Positions 11,721-24,420 of a stretch of DNA of 64,000 bases are shown in pieces. The position numbers and the translations under genes were made by a program. The notes under the pieces were generated by a model. It was not told the DNA's origin, made no database searches, and saw only the letters and a program-made list of their open reading frames with translations. The stretch's first letter is position 1. The number at the start of each line of letters is the position of its first letter. Origin of the DNA: Warburgia ugandensis (lineage: Eukaryota > Streptophyta > Magnoliopsida > Canellales > Canellaceae); NCBI GenBank assembly GCA_035236585.1, contig CP141137.1, forward strand, positions 11,114,327-11,178,326, read 5' to 3'.

Positions 11721-12288
11721 ACGAGTTATGTGTGGAGAATATTAACAAGTCACGAGCTATAGGCAAAATCCTACCATGTCAAAAACTGCAAATTAAAGAT
11801 CGTTTATGTAAATACTCTTTCCTTTCTGGCTCTTTGATGGTAAATGATTCGACTAACACTACCCATTGCAGTTAAAAGTCTTCTCCTTGTAATTACGGCT
11901 GACTAAATGGTAAGAAAAACTGTAACTCAAGTGGCCTCGGGGTTCTGAACATTCAAATTGTTCACAATGTTGCTCTTAACTTGGATGGGTGTGCTCTGGA
12001 TTCTTATGCATTGGATGAGCCTAGCAATCACTACGTGTATTTGTAAAATAGATGGTAAGTCTTCACATCCATTTTACAACTGAAGAAAACAATAGCTAGG
12101 ATCATTCAAGAAAGGAAACTTTTGTAACATGACCCATCAAAGAAAAGATTGTGAATGATTTGGATTTTCTAAAATTTTTGCCCTCCTTGAGTTAGTGTTC
12201 TTACCATTCTGGTGTTTAGGCCCCCCCCATTCAACCTTCTTAATAGAGTCCATTTTGCAGTTGCTTGAGGCACTGGGCATATTCCCAT

Positions 12289-12720
12289 TACCATTAAAAT
12301 TGGCCTTGCATGAGTCATTGACCATGTATGGGTGTGACGGTTCATGAGGAAAAAACAAGGGAAGCATATCTCTTTACCCTTTTAATCTTTTATTCAATTA
12401 GTCATTTGTAAAGTCTTCCTTTCTTATTAACAGGGTTAATAGTTGGTGATATTGGGAGATAACCATGTAGATCCATCTCCATGGATAAGTTTGGTTAACT
12501 TGTTACCATTAGAACTGTCCTTGCATGAGTTCATTGACCATGTACGGCATAAGTGTTCATGAGGAAAAAACAAGGAGAGCATATATAGGTACCGTTTTTA
12601 ATCTTTTATTTAATTAGTCATTGGAAAAGCCTTCCTTTCTTATTAATAGGGGTTTAGTCGTTCGTGATATTGGGAGATAACCATGCATATCCATCTCTAT
12701 GGATAAGTTTGATTGATTAT
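12289..12720. repeat. About 215 bp tandem duplication in the 3' flank
   Basis: Two diverged units start TACCATTA..A..GNCCTTGCATGAG at 12289 and 12504. Both contain TTGGGAGATAACCATG and ATGGATAAGTTTG. The same pair occurs in the paralogous flanks (about 33871 and 34085; about 19081 and 19259), so the tandem duplication is older than the spread of this flank. Confidence 0.8.
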
Positions 12721-14010
12721 GGTTATTGGACAATTTTTGCATGGTTAATCTTTTTTTTTTTTATTTGTCTTGTTGTGGTTAAATCATGGTTATTCAGGTA
12801 GCCTTGCTTCTGTGGTGGAGTTTTGTAGATCACTTTTAGTAATACAATATAAATAATAACCAATCCAAATAGACATGCCCCACTGTGGATATAATAACAT
12901 ATGCCAAATGGATAGCCTGAAATTTCCATGAATCCTTACCTTCCTTTGGGCCTTGGGTTAAAGTCCATGTATATATTAGTTACATCAGGCCTCTTTATAT
13001 GGTTTTAATTTATTGTCTATACATGTGTAGTCATTCATAGCAACCTATTATTAGGAAAACATTTCCAATTGTAAGAAGTTGTCGTATCTAGTGTCCTTAA
13101 TTTTGGGAATTAATTCATTTTAAGCATAACCAAGTCTTAGCACAAATTGATGATCAAATTACTAGAAATAGAGCAGCCCATTCAGATCTTATACCCACTT
13201 CTCTTTGGTTATTTGCTCTAGATTACAAAAGAACCAAAATGTTAAAATCATAAATTTGCAAAACATATATGGCCATGTTACAGATGCATAGAGCAAGGAA
13301 ACGATCAAAAATGGTTTTGACTACATGTCATAGATCCAATTAAAAGACATTTGGATTCAAGAGCTTGCCTAGATCTTAACCACATATCTTCTTTTCAGTC
13401 ATGAAACAATTGAAAATTTTAGATGAGTTTCCAATGAAAAACTTGTGGAACAATATCTACTTGTTTTAGAAATCCCCAAATTTTCATACTAGAATGATGA
13501 TTCCCATTTAGCTTGATTCTCATATTTTTTTAATTCAATAATAAGTTGTAGAACCAAACTAAAGTTGCATGCACTTCCCTAGTTCATGCATTCATTAGTT
13601 GCAAAGAAAGGGTACTTACAAATGTAGGATGAAGTTTTGCAGGAGAAAATCTATTGCTTCCAAACTACTCTGGCACCAATGCTAGTCAAAACCCTTCAAT
13701 CAACAACTAGAACCTCAATTTTAGGCTTTAGAATGAAATACCTTACGACTAGCTTGTGAAACCTCCATAAACCCCCACAAATCAAAGAAACTAGCCTTAT
13801 TATGCTTGAGAAGAAGTGTGCATACTTCTTCTTTGTCATGAGGCACCCATATTTGGACCAAAATCGCCTTGTTCTACCATTGTTCCATCTTCTTTTATTC
13901 AACTAACCAAAGGTCTAGTATAGGGTGCAAGCAATTTGGTTGCATGGAAAACCATTACCATACCATTAATATTTCATGTTTCTTAGTATTGTACCATTTT
14001 GGAGTTGGGT

Positions 14011-14890
14011 TCTTAGTCTGAAAAACATTCTCATACCAACATGCCATGTTTAGTTCTCGAGCATTTAACATTTCTAATGTATAAAGGAGAAAATTGCAAA
14101 AGACAAACAATTAAGATGTTGAAAGGCAGGGTATGGATTACATTTAATTATTTGCATAACAAGTGCTCATGTATTTATTGTTTAATTGCTATATAGACAA
14201 GTAAGAATACATCATAAGAAATAATATAAAAGTAAAAAATACATATCATATAAGTATCTATAATATATAAAAGTTAGCTATGACATGAATTCAAAATAGG
14301 TGTCAACTATATTTGAGGTTTTTGACTCTTATAGGGAGAATAACATATTTTTGGACTTTGGTTCTCCCTTTTACACTAGTCATTATGCACCATTAAAAGT
14401 CTTTTTTAACAGATGAACCACAATGGCCATTTGTAAATAACTCCAATATTAAATACTACATTAAATTTATTTAAGTAAATTAAATATAAAAAGAATACCT
14501 ATTTAGAAATAAAATTAATTATATATGAATTATTACATTATCCTCTAGTATATTGTTAAGTGTTAAATTTTGGCCAAAATACTCTTAATTTAGCGTTCAA
14601 TTAAATCATCTAACTGTTCAAATTTATAAAATTTAACTTGATTTTGAATTTAGCTATAATTGACCATACAAATCTTATTTTGTCAAAATCAATGATCAAA
14701 TGATAATTATAGCATTAGATGATTAATGTTTTAGATTATTCTAATTTGGTTTTTTTATTTTGTAGATTAACTAAAAGAGACATGGATGGCTAAGATCAAA
14801 AGTTAACAGTGCAAATTATCTTAAAGAGCATTGGATGAGTTAGATCACTCACAAAGATGGATATAATAGTTTTCTAAAAGATAATTAAGC
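14011..14890. other. AT-rich spacer, nothing recognised
   Basis: Very AT-rich sequence without a coding frame, terminal repeats or recognisable elements. Confidence 0.6.
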
Positions 14891-16955
14891 CCAATTGAAA
14901 ATCGTTGACAAAAAGAAAATAGCATGGAGAAGGAAAGCTGCTAAGGTGGAGAAGTTTCAAAAGAGGATGAACTATAAGGAGAGGACTTTTAAAGGAAGTA
15001 TGCAACCTGTAACCACTCCTCTTTCCTCTTTTCATCTCTCCCTACTTCCTCTTTTCTCTCTCTCTCTCTACTCTCTATTCTCTATTCTCTTCGACCCCGC
15101 TTGGCTGGATGGGAGGCAGACCCCCTTATTCCCTTCTTCCTCTCTCCCCACTCTCATCCCCCTTCTTCTCTTTAACCCCTTCTCTAGACCGTACAAGACA
15201 AACCAACCACCCTTCTTCTCTCACCCTCCCTCTTTCTCTCTAGCTCCTCTCTCCCACGTTCTTCTCCTTCCCTTTTTCATCTTCTTCTCCCCCAACTCTC
15301 TCATCTTTCTCTTCTCTCTCCCACTTCCCATCTCGTCTGCTCCCTCTCTCTACCAAAATCTCACCACCCTCCTCTCCACTGTAGACCTGAGCAGAGCCGC
15401 AGGATGCCGAGCACCACCCTCACTCTTTTTCTCTATCCCTCTCTCACTCTCCTCTGTCTTTCTTTCTATCTCAATCTCCCTGTTCTTTCACTCCAGTACC
15501 ACACCTTCCTATTCTCCTTATTCTTCTTCTTCTCTAGTCTAATCCCAACCACACTTACCCTTGCTCTCCCTCCTTCTGCATGCTCCCTCTCCTCTCTAGC
15601 TGCTCTCTGCTCATCCTCGACCTTATCTCTGTCTGCCACGCATCTGCTAGATGACGTCCGGAAAGCGGACAGCGCCCAAACAGACCAGTACCAATCACCG
15701 GAGTCCTCTCCTCTGCTACGATTCCCAGAGCACTGGCTCATTCTCTGCTCTCTACCAATCTGCTCCCTCTTCTCCGCACAGGCCGGACTACCCTCTGTTT
15801 TTCCTCTACTCCACTCTCCCTCACCAACGCTGGTCTGCCCAGCACCTCCTCTTCTCCGCATCGGTCGTCTGCTCCTCTGCCAGTCGACGTCCAGACCACC
15901 CTGCCTTACCTTCTCTGAAAGTCAACATCCCGGACCGGCCAGCATTGCCCTTTTCTTTGCTACACCCAACCGGTCGGACAATTCCTAGGGCTGCCTGGCG
16001 AAACCGCAAGAGTATCACCCAACCTGTGATCACCAGCAAGCCTAAAATTTCCAGTCACCGGTCCAACACGTGTACCCCTCCAGTGGATTCTCCCCTCCAT
16101 TGTAGTAGGTCGGCTCGGGGAAGGAAACTTGTATCCCTTCTCCTCCACCTTTCCTCCTCTTCTTCCCCCTTCTCCTTCTTCCCCATCTCCTCCTCCGGCT
16201 TTCCATTACAATTCATTAAAAATCTGATTTTATTGTTAATTTCATTTTTACCCATGCTGCTCTTCTTAAATTCCTGAACTATCCTTCTATTTTATTTTCC
16301 CATGTGTCCGGTTCTCTTCTAGTTTCACTTTATCAAATTGTATTTTTCTTATCCAGGAATAATTCAATTCATACCAGATCAATTAAGGTTTAACTCAATC
16401 AACGGGTTAGCTTTAGCAACTAATAATCCTCAATTTCTCCTCTTTTTCTTTTCTGATTTTCAATTTTCATCCTTAGGACATCCCTAGACTTAATTAAAGT
16501 CTCTAATCTTTAATCTAAAATCAGCAACTTGATCTAGACCATAAAAATCCCAAAATCACAATTTAGCCTATATCTACAAGATTTTTGGGAATTTGATAAA
16601 TCTGATCGGTAGATCTATAATCAAGGATATTTTAAAGACATTGATGGAGGATGATCAACTTTCAAAAGACTAGATTTGAGGATATTGATAGTGATTAAGG
16701 TAGGAAAGTAGTTTCTTCATGTTATTTGGTTTATTTTATATCCTTTTGGAACTGAAAATTCTGTAATTTTTAGAATTTGATTAGAACTAAACTTTGATTA
16801 TAATTCCAATAATTCTAGTAATTTTAAGTAATTTATTTTTAATTTTAGATAATTAAATTGCATTGAAATTTTCACTTTTTAAGTCAAGTCCCCGTGAAAT
16901 TGACCCGTATTTGCATTAACTATACTATAATAGCCAGTGCACTTGCAGTTAAACA
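14890..16955 (+). mobile_element. Possible LTR remnant, Tat/Athila-like
   Basis: The segment CCCCGTGAAATTGACCCGTA followed by TTAACTATACTATAATAGCC and GTGCACTTGCAGTT (16890-16955) resembles the 3' end of LTRs of the plant Tat/Athila group of Ty3/Gypsy elements, and CT-rich tracts occur in such LTRs. No start, target duplication or internal genes could be fixed, so both the limits and the family are tentative. It looks old and broken. Confidence 0.3.
14998..16220. repeat. CT-rich low-complexity tract
   Basis: About 1.2 kb of strongly pyrimidine-rich + strand DNA (CTCTTTCCTC, CTCTCTCTCT, CTTCTTCTCC). It holds several overlapping long open frames on both strands, which is what base bias produces: the frames are rich in Ser, Leu and Pro and show no domain. 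Together with the following sequence up to about 16950 it may be part of an old LTR (see next entry). Confidence 0.75.
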
Positions 16956-18100
16956 TCAACATATACTAAAGTTTAAAATAATATTGTAAGGATATTTATA
17001 TGTACCACTTAATAATTTTTGGTTCTCACTTTTGATTTGGGTACCCAACCATAAAAACTAATATTGTGCCAATAAGATTCAATTCTTTAATATAAAAACT
17101 ATTATCGTACAACAAGTTCCAATTGAATAACCATACATTAATTTTTCAGTCTAGTTTCTATTAGTTTTGTGGTTCTGGGTATATCACTTGCACATGTAGT
17201 CTAGTAGAAAATAAAAAAGAAGAAAACCAAGCCACTAAAAGATGGAGGAGGTAGCCACATGTGGTGCTCATGATTTAAGGTTGCCTTCTAAGTTTATATT
17301 GTTCTTGAGGTCCCGTTACTTTCTTTAAAAAAAACTCATTTGAGATGGTTGTTTCTCTCCTTAGATTCTCCATATTTTTACCTGCTCCAATTCCCAAAAC
17401 TCTATCAAATAAAATTTTCTCCATTTCATGGAGAATTTTCACTAACATGGTTATGTTGAGAGAAAGTGGATATCACAAACCACTAATGTAGATATTTGAC
17501 CAAGATATCCACACCCTTCCTGATACTACAAACCATTAACGTGGATAAGTATATCCCTTAAGGTTATTTACTTTCTCTACCCAATATCACAAACCACTAT
17601 ACCCCCATAAAGATTACATGCCACCTCTTTTCTAAATTTCATTTTTCTGCCATTCTCTCCAAATGAATTAGGATTGGTTTGTATTCAAATGGGTCTAGTT
17701 TCATTGTAGTATAAATCTTCTCGAAGAATTCTTCATTAACATGAGCACATGATACATTAATGTAGGACCTTGGTAGGTTGATCATTTTTGTTGATCTAGT
17801 TTCTTTGACTTGGGATCTAAGTTTTCATTATGATTAAAGTACTGGCCACTAAGCCAAAATTTTAAGTACCAATTGAGAAAACGATATATAGAACATCCAA
17901 TATAGGTACTTCTTAGATAACTACCAAAGATTGAGAAATCCCAGTCTATACTATCCATACCATACAAATCGGCTATTGTCGAGTCTCTACTATATCAACT
18001 TTAAGCAAGGTTTCTAGGTTTTTGTTGGTAAGAATTGAGCTTTTTTACTAAAAAACATGGAGCTACTTCATCAAAAAATAATAGAAGAAGAATTTAGAAT
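16956..18100. other. Spacer, nothing recognised
   Basis: AT-rich sequence with short degenerate direct repeats of ATCACAAACCACTA near 17472 and 17586. No coding frame was recognised. Confidence 0.55.
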
Positions 18101-18109
18101 TTCATAGAC

Positions 18110-18300
18110 ACCCTCATTTGTGGACCTCTTTACGTAATTACATATAAACAACAACCAGTGATAATAGGCATGGCCCACTCTGAATATAATAAAACACGCC
18201 AAATGGATAACCTGAAATCTCCATTGATCCTTAGCTTTCTTTGGGCCTTGGGTTGAAGACCATGTACACATTGGTTGGATTGGCCTTATTATACCCTCCA
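18110..18300. repeat. Fragment of the kinase 3' flank
   Basis: Homologous to 12820-12990 and 19590-19760: shared words include GCCAAATGGATA, CCTGAAATCTCCAT and TTTGGGCCTTGGGTT. It is an isolated fourth piece of the downstream flank repeated with the kinase genes. Confidence 0.75.
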
Positions 18301-18634
18301 TTAAATTTAGAATTCCATAAACATCGTTAGTATCACTGATATCATTATCACCTGATTTGCTAACTCAAAAGAATTGCCACATCAACAAAAGGGCTATCAC
18401 ATCATCAAGAGGGGCGCATCACCTCTCACAACATTGAACTTTAGCAATGGAGTTATGAAGTTTATCCTTATATACCATATCATTAGCCACCTCAGTTGAA
18501 TAGTGTACCACCTTAGCAAGAACTACCATATCAGCATCCCACAACAACATATGTCATTTCTTCTATCTCTAAAATCGTTAAATTTCATTGAAAGAGTGGA
18601 AAAAAAGACAATAAAAGAGACACAGGGCTTGCAC

Positions 18635-20430
18635 CAAGCTGCAGTTAAATGATTCAACTAAAACGATTTGTTGCAGTTAAAAGTCTTTTCTTTCTAATTT
18701 GTTAGACAATGACTAAATAGTAAAAATGGTTGTAACTCAAATGGTATCAGGGTTTTGAACATCCAAACCATTTACAATGTTGCTCTTAATTTAGTTGGGT
18801 ATGCTCTGGAATTCTTATGCATAGGATGAGCCTAGCAACCATTGCTGGTAGTAAAATAGATGGTGGAATTTTTTACTGTCCATTTTACAACCAAAGATTC
18901 AAAGAATAAAACTTTCGGAACATGACCCATCAAAAGAAAGATTGCCAATGATTCAAATTTTCCAAAATTTGGCCCACCTAGAGTTATAGCGTTCTTACCA
19001 TTAGGTTGTTTAGGGCGCCTATTGGACCTTCTCAATAAAGTCCGTTTTGTAGTAGCTTGTAGGTCCTAGAAATATTCGCATCACCATTCCTTGCATGAGT
19101 TCATTCATCGGGTATGAGCCACATTTGGGTACCCTTTTTAATATTTATCCAAGAAGTCATTTATAAAGCTTGGCTTTCTTATTATCAGGCATTTAGTAGT
19201 TTGTGATATTGTGAGATAATTATGCAGATCCATCTCCATGGATAAGTTTGGTGAACCTGTTACCATTGAAATTATCATCGCATGAGTTCATCGACTATGC
19301 ACAGGCGTGAGGGTTCGTGAGAAGAAAACAAGGAGACCATACTTCAGTACTCTTTTTAATCTATTATTCAATTAGTCATTTGTAAAACTTTCCTTTCTCA
19401 TTAATAGGGGTTTGGTAGCTTGTGATATTGGGAGATAACCATGCATATCCATCTCCATGGATAAGTTTGGTTAATGGACAATTTTTGCAAGGTTAATCTT
19501 TTCTTTTCTTTTCCTTTTCTTTTTTTTCTTTTTTGTCTTTTTGTGGTTAAATTGTAACTATTCAGGGAGCCTTGGTCATGTGTTGAAGTTTTTGTGGACC
19601 ACTTTTAGTAATAAAATATAAACAATGACAAATGAAAATAGGCAGGGCCCGCTATGGATATAATAATATATGCCAAATAGATAACATGAAATCTCTATGG
19701 ATCCTTACCTTCCTTTGGGCCTAGGGTTGAAGCCCTTGTATTGGTTGGATTGGGCCTTGTGATGGTTTTAATTTAATGCCCATGCATGTGTAGTTGTTCA
19801 TTGCAACCTATTATTAAGCAATTGGTTTCTATTGTATGAAATTATTGCACCTAGTGTCTTTGATTTTGTAAATTAATGCATTTGAAGCATAACCCAGTCT
19901 TAACAGAAATTGATGATCAGAGTACTAGAAACAGAGCAGCATGTCATATATCCAACCAAAAGACAGATTTGAATTCAAGAGCTTGCATATATCTCATCAA
20001 CATATAATCCTTTCAGTCATGAAAATGACCCAAAATTTCAGATGTGTTTCCAACGAAAAACTTCTGAACCAATATCTGCTTGTTTTAAAAACTCCAAAAT
20101 TTTCATAATTTAATGATGATTCCCATTCAATTTAATTCTCACATTTTTTTTATTCGATCATAATTTGTAGAATCAAACTAAACTTGTATGTCCTTCCCTA
20201 GTTGATGTGTTCATCAGTTGCTAAGAAGGGTACTTATGAATGGGGGATAGTGTTGGAGGTGAAAATCTATTGCTTCCAATCTGGTGCCAATGCCAATCGA
20301 AACCCCTCAATCAACAACCAAAAACCCAATTTTCGAATCGAGGACAAAATACCTTCCAACTATACCTTCCAACTAGCCAGTGAAACCTTCATAAACCCCA
20401 ACAAATCAAAGAATTCTTAGTATGATGATT
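18635..20430. repeat. Kinase-less relic of the kinase 3' flank (copy C)
   Basis: Diverged copy of the flank at 11838-13900 and 33345-35450. It opens with GCACCAAGCTGCAGTTAAATGATTC, whose first part matches the last kinase codons of gene B (TTGTACCAAGCTGCAG), so it is the stump of a further gene whose kinase exon has been deleted. At 20430 it passes directly into a copy of the promoter region, giving the expected order of a gene array: 3' flank of one gene, then promoter of the next. Confidence 0.8.
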
Positions 20431-20810
20431 CAGGATTTATGTCTCTTTCAATTGGCCTATCAGACGCGTTGTTTAGAACATTCAAAAGTGCCCGCCTCAC
20501 TTCTCTTCCATTGCATCATAATACTTTTTGTGCCAAAAAAGGGAGTAGTTCTTATATGAAACCCTTGTATTCGGTGGCCTAATAGTCAAGTATGCAAATG
20601 AGAGTATATCTAATTATCTATCATGCCAGTTGCTAGATGAACGGTACATATCATAGTCAATGCTAGTCTGATGTTGCGGTGCAAGCACCCGCATACTGCA
20701 AATCATAGTCAATGTCAGCCTTTCTCTTTCTCTAGTGGATATGCTATCTTTCAAGTCCAATATCCTCTCATTGTCAAGGCATATTTGTCTTACTCTCCGT
20801 ACGAGATCAA
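20430..20810 (+). promoter_or_regulatory. Relic of the duplicated receptor-gene promoter region
   Basis: Homologous to 40620-40930 and to 49330-49960 upstream of gene C (shared GGATTTATNTCTCTTTCAA, GTATATCTAATTATCTATCATG, CTATCTTTCAAGTCC). Here no ectodomain exon follows, so this promoter is orphaned. Core elements cannot be fixed from sequence alone. Confidence 0.65.
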
Positions 20811-21388
20811 TTAAACAAATAGTGCAGTCACAATCTAGCCTAGCGATCAGACCTTGGAGCCATATAGGTGAGGTGTTAGCATTGTGAACGTTCAAGGCAC
20901 GGCCAACTTGGCTCAAGTCCGATGCTAAATTAATGTCCCATCAGCATACGAATTGGAGTTTGAAGAAGGGGAAGGAGAAGGTGCCCTCAACCCGTGCAAC
21001 AGACAGAGGAGGATTGGATTAAGACCAACAGATAACAACGGTTTAGTTAGTCTTCACTGACAAACATCTCATTAGAGGTGAAAACAACAATAATGGAATT
21101 GGACTGGTGAATTTACCGATTAGGTCAACAGACCCTATCACATCCAGTTGACATAGGGGCCTTGAATATTGCTCTTAGGAAAGAGCATAACACTCACCAT
21201 TCTTTAATTTTTCTTCATATTTTTTTAACAAGGTCCTTCGTTGCCCAATATACTGACTTTTTCAACCCAAAGACCATGTAAAATAAATAGCACATTCTGT
21301 CTAACAATTGCCACCCATAAAACATTTTCTGCTTTCTGTACAATCCATTTCCTCCTCTCTTAAAATTTCTATGTTTTTGGTGAATGGA
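20811..21388. other. Spacer, nothing recognised
   Basis: Lies between the promoter relic and the Copia LTR. No coding frame or repeat was recognised. Confidence 0.5.
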
Positions 21389-21838
21389 TGTTGTATCATT
21401 TATTGATAATTCTCTGATATAAATAGTTACAATAAAAGGAGAAAATAAGGAAGGATTTTCACAATAAAGTAACAATTAAAGAGCTGGAAAGTCAACTCTT
21501 TGTGCATCTCTCTGTATTTGGTAAGTGCCTTGATTTTTTGCTTGATTGTGTGATTTGTTGGAGACAATAATGACATTCTTGAATTCCTTCTTCTAAGTTA
21601 ACTCTTTGTGCATCTCTATATATTTGGCAAATGCCTTGATTTTCTCTTGATTTGTGTGATTTGTTGGAGACAATAATAACACTCTTGAATTCCTTCTAGA
21701 AAGTCAACTCTTTGTGTATCTTTGTTTATTTGGCTAGTGCCTTGATTTTCTAAATTTGTTTCATATTCTTCTCCAGATTTTTCTCTTTCAAATTGGACTC
21801 CATGATTCCCTCTATTATTTGAATTTCTTTCTTTATCA
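21389..21838 (-). repeat. Probable 3' LTR of the Copia element, about 450 bp
   Basis: On the minus strand the polypurine stretch CCAACTTGAGGGGGA is followed by TGATAAAGAAAG at 21838, and the far end reads AATAAATGATACAACA at 21389, giving TG...CA limits. Limits are inferred from these signals; no partner LTR is present to confirm them. Confidence 0.6.
21489..21755. repeat. 106 bp tandem triplication inside the LTR
   Basis: Units start AAGTCAACTCTTTGTG or AAGTTAACTCTTTGTG at 21489, 21595 and 21701, exactly 106 bp apart; the third is partial. They share TGCCTTGATTTT, and the first two also share GATTTGTTGGAGACAATAAT. Confidence 0.92.
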
Positions 21839-24197
21839 TCCCCCTCAAGTTGGAGGGGGAATGACAATGAATACCCAACTTGCATCAAAGAAACACAAAA
21901 GCTCTTTAGGCAGTGGTTTGGTGAAGATATCAACTGGCTATGAGGAAGATGAGATATATTGAGTAATGAGAGTTCCCATTGCCACTTTTTCTTGAACGAA
22001 ATGATATTCAAGCTCTATGTGTTTTGAGCGAGCATGAAACATTAGATTAATAGACATATGAAGAGCACTAATGTTGTCCCAAAATAACTTAGGAGGTTTT
22101 GATAAAGGTATACCAATGTCACGAAGCAGGAAAGTAAGCTAAGTAATTTTAGCAATTGCCGATACCATAGATCAATATTCAGCTTCTGAACTAGATCGAG
22201 CGATAGTAGGTTGCTTTTTGGAACTCCATGAAACACAATTTGCACCAAGGAAGATACAAAAGCCAGAAGTACTTCGTCGGGTAGTGGGCCAACCAGCCCC
22301 AATCCGCATCACAAAAACCAAATAAAGAAAGAGAGCTGTTGGAGAGAAAACGAACACCAAAATCTTGTGTCCCTTGGTGATATCAAAGGATCCGTTTCAC
22401 TGCCTTCAAATGGACCATGGTCGGACTATTGAAGTGTTGACAAACTCGATTAATAACATGAATAATGTCAAGTCGGGTGAATGTAAGATATTGAAGTGCT
22501 CCAATGATACTACAGTAGGAAGAATCATCAACAAGATCATGATCAGAAGACAAAGCTTTCTCTTTGAGGCTCATGGGTGTAGTATTAGAAGTTCTTTCAA
22601 GCATTTGAGTACGAACAAGAAGATCTTGTGCGTATTTTTCTTGAGAAAGAAAGACTCCATGTGAAAAAGGTTTAACTGCTACACTAAGGAAGTAATGAAA
22701 AGGACCTAATCTTTGATAGCAAATTCAAATCCAAGCTGTTGAATGAGGTCATTGATAAAGCTATTATTGTTTCCAGCCACCAAGATATCATCAAAATAAA
22801 TAAGAAGTAAGATAATCATGTCATTTTTGTGTAGAACAAAAAGGGAAGAGTTTGCCTTACTGCAATAGAACCCAAGGTGAAGAAGAAATTGAGAGAGTTG
22901 ATCAAACCATGCATGTGGAGCTTGCTTGAGCCTATAGAGTGATTTCTTTAAAAGACACGCATGATCAGGAAATTTGGAGTCAGCAAATCCAAGTGGTTGA
23001 TCCACGTATACAGTCTCCTTGAGATGACCATGTAAGAAGGCATTTTTGACGTGTAATTGTCTCATGCACCAACCTAGAGAAAGAGAAATTGAAATAACCA
23101 GTCGAATAGTTGTGGGTTTGACAACTGGGCTAAAGGTTTCATTATAGTCAAGTCTTGAAACTTGAGTAAAACCCTTTGCAACGAGTCTTGCTTCAAATCG
23201 CTCAATTGTGCCATTGTCTTTATACTTTGAGTCCAAAAATCCATTTTGAACCAACAATATTAGCATTTTCAGGGCGAGGGACAAGCACCCATGTGTGATT
23301 TGTATGGAGCATATCTATTTCTTCACTTATTGCACCAACCCATCTTGAGTCCTTAAGAGCCGTCTTCAAGGTTCTTGGTTCGCTGGTAGTGTCACTATGC
23401 ACAACAAGAGCAACATTATTTTTATTTATGGAGCATTCATAGTCACTTACGTATACTGGAGGATGGCCAATTAGAATTGGATGCTCATTTTGATCTACTA
23501 GCATGTTGTGATTGTATAAATCCTCTGTAAGTAATTTTGTAGGATCAGATTGAGCATCTTCATTTGTAGGTGATATAGACAAGCTCTCTTCTTCAAGTTC
23601 CACATTTGACTCTTTATTAGCATTTTCAATGAAAGCATTTGAAGCATCTTCATTGATATTATTGGCAAAAGCATGTTCTTGATCTGAAATAATTGGCAAA
23701 TCACAACAAGAAGCATTGTTAGAGAAAAATATGGAAAGATTGTCCTCAATCTATTTGGTCAATGACTATGTTTCTGGAGTAGGATCACTCGAGTAATTTA
23801 ATTGTAATTTATCCTTCTGAAGCCATTCATCTAACCGAGGAAATTCATACATCAGTAATTGAGAATTAATTAAATCCTTTTCTGTTGTCTTGTATGGAAA
23901 ATAGTTCTCATCAAACACTACATGATGAGAGATGTAAACTCTTTTTGTTATTGGCTTTAAACATCGATACCCTTTATGAAGTAGACTATAACCTAAGAAG
24001 ACACAGGATATGTTTTCTTAATGAACTTTGTACCACATTGATGTCTTAGAGAGGGAAAGCATTGACATCCTATTACCCGCAAGCTATTATAGTTAGGATG
24101 CCGTTTATACAACTTGTGATAAGGGCTTTCATTTTCTAATGTTGAAGATGACAATCTATTAATTAAATAGATTGCTGTAAGAAAAACTTCAACCCAT

Positions 24198-24420
24198 AAG
24201 TGGGTAGATCACTGATTGAGGCAACTTGCTAAGGGAACAAAACCTTGAGTTCCAAGTGGGTAGATTGCCAATTAAGACAACCTGCGGAGGGAACAAAACC
24301 TTGAGTTCCACAAGGTTCCAAGTGGGTAGATTGCCAATTAAGACAACCTGCGGAGGGAACAAAACCTTGAGTTCCAAGTGGGCAGATCGCCGAATGAGGC
24401 AGCTTACGAAGGGGCAAAGA
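24198..24420. repeat. 56 bp tandem repeat array, four units
   Basis: Units starting AAGTGGGTAGAT or AAGTGGGCAGAT lie at 24198, 24254, 24320 and 24376. The second carries a 10 bp insertion (ACAAGGTTCC), which duplicates adjacent sequence. The middle two are otherwise identical; the outer two are diverged, the usual sign that an array is still exchanging in its centre. It sits at the edge of the Copia fragment. Confidence 0.93.

Larger units (their letters stand above)
9677..14010. repeat. Kinase-block duplication, copy A
   Basis: This stretch is homologous in direct orientation to 31207-35575. It includes the end of the last intron, the kinase exon and about 2.3 kb of downstream flank. Homology starts near CAACATTCATCT (9677 and 31207) and fades near 14010 and 35575. 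Copy B abuts a CACTA-like end at 31197 just outside the block. Copy A carries an Au-like SINE that B lacks; B carries a 39 bp LINE tail and a long TA run that A lacks. Confidence 0.9.
21389..24190 (-). mobile_element. Ty1/Copia element, broken and partial
   Basis: Read on the minus strand, parts of a Copia polyprotein are visible in the usual order: the end of the integrase region (about 23750-24190), the spacer, reverse transcriptase (about 22700-23284, with [11 protein letters not shown]), and RNase H (about 22150-22600, with ARSSSEAEY), followed by a polypurine tract and an LTR at its 3' end. The wording of the reverse transcriptase recalls the Ivana/Oryco lineage (tentative). It is a fossil with multiple breaks; a matching second LTR was not found. 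It lies in the gap between the promoter relic at 20430-20810 and ectodomain pseudogene E. Confidence 0.88.

Noticed and set aside
14895-16277. Long open frames of about 130-215 codons on both strands
   Set aside because: They lie in a CT-rich tract, overlap one another in several frames, and consist mainly of Ser, Leu and Pro with no domain. Base bias explains them.
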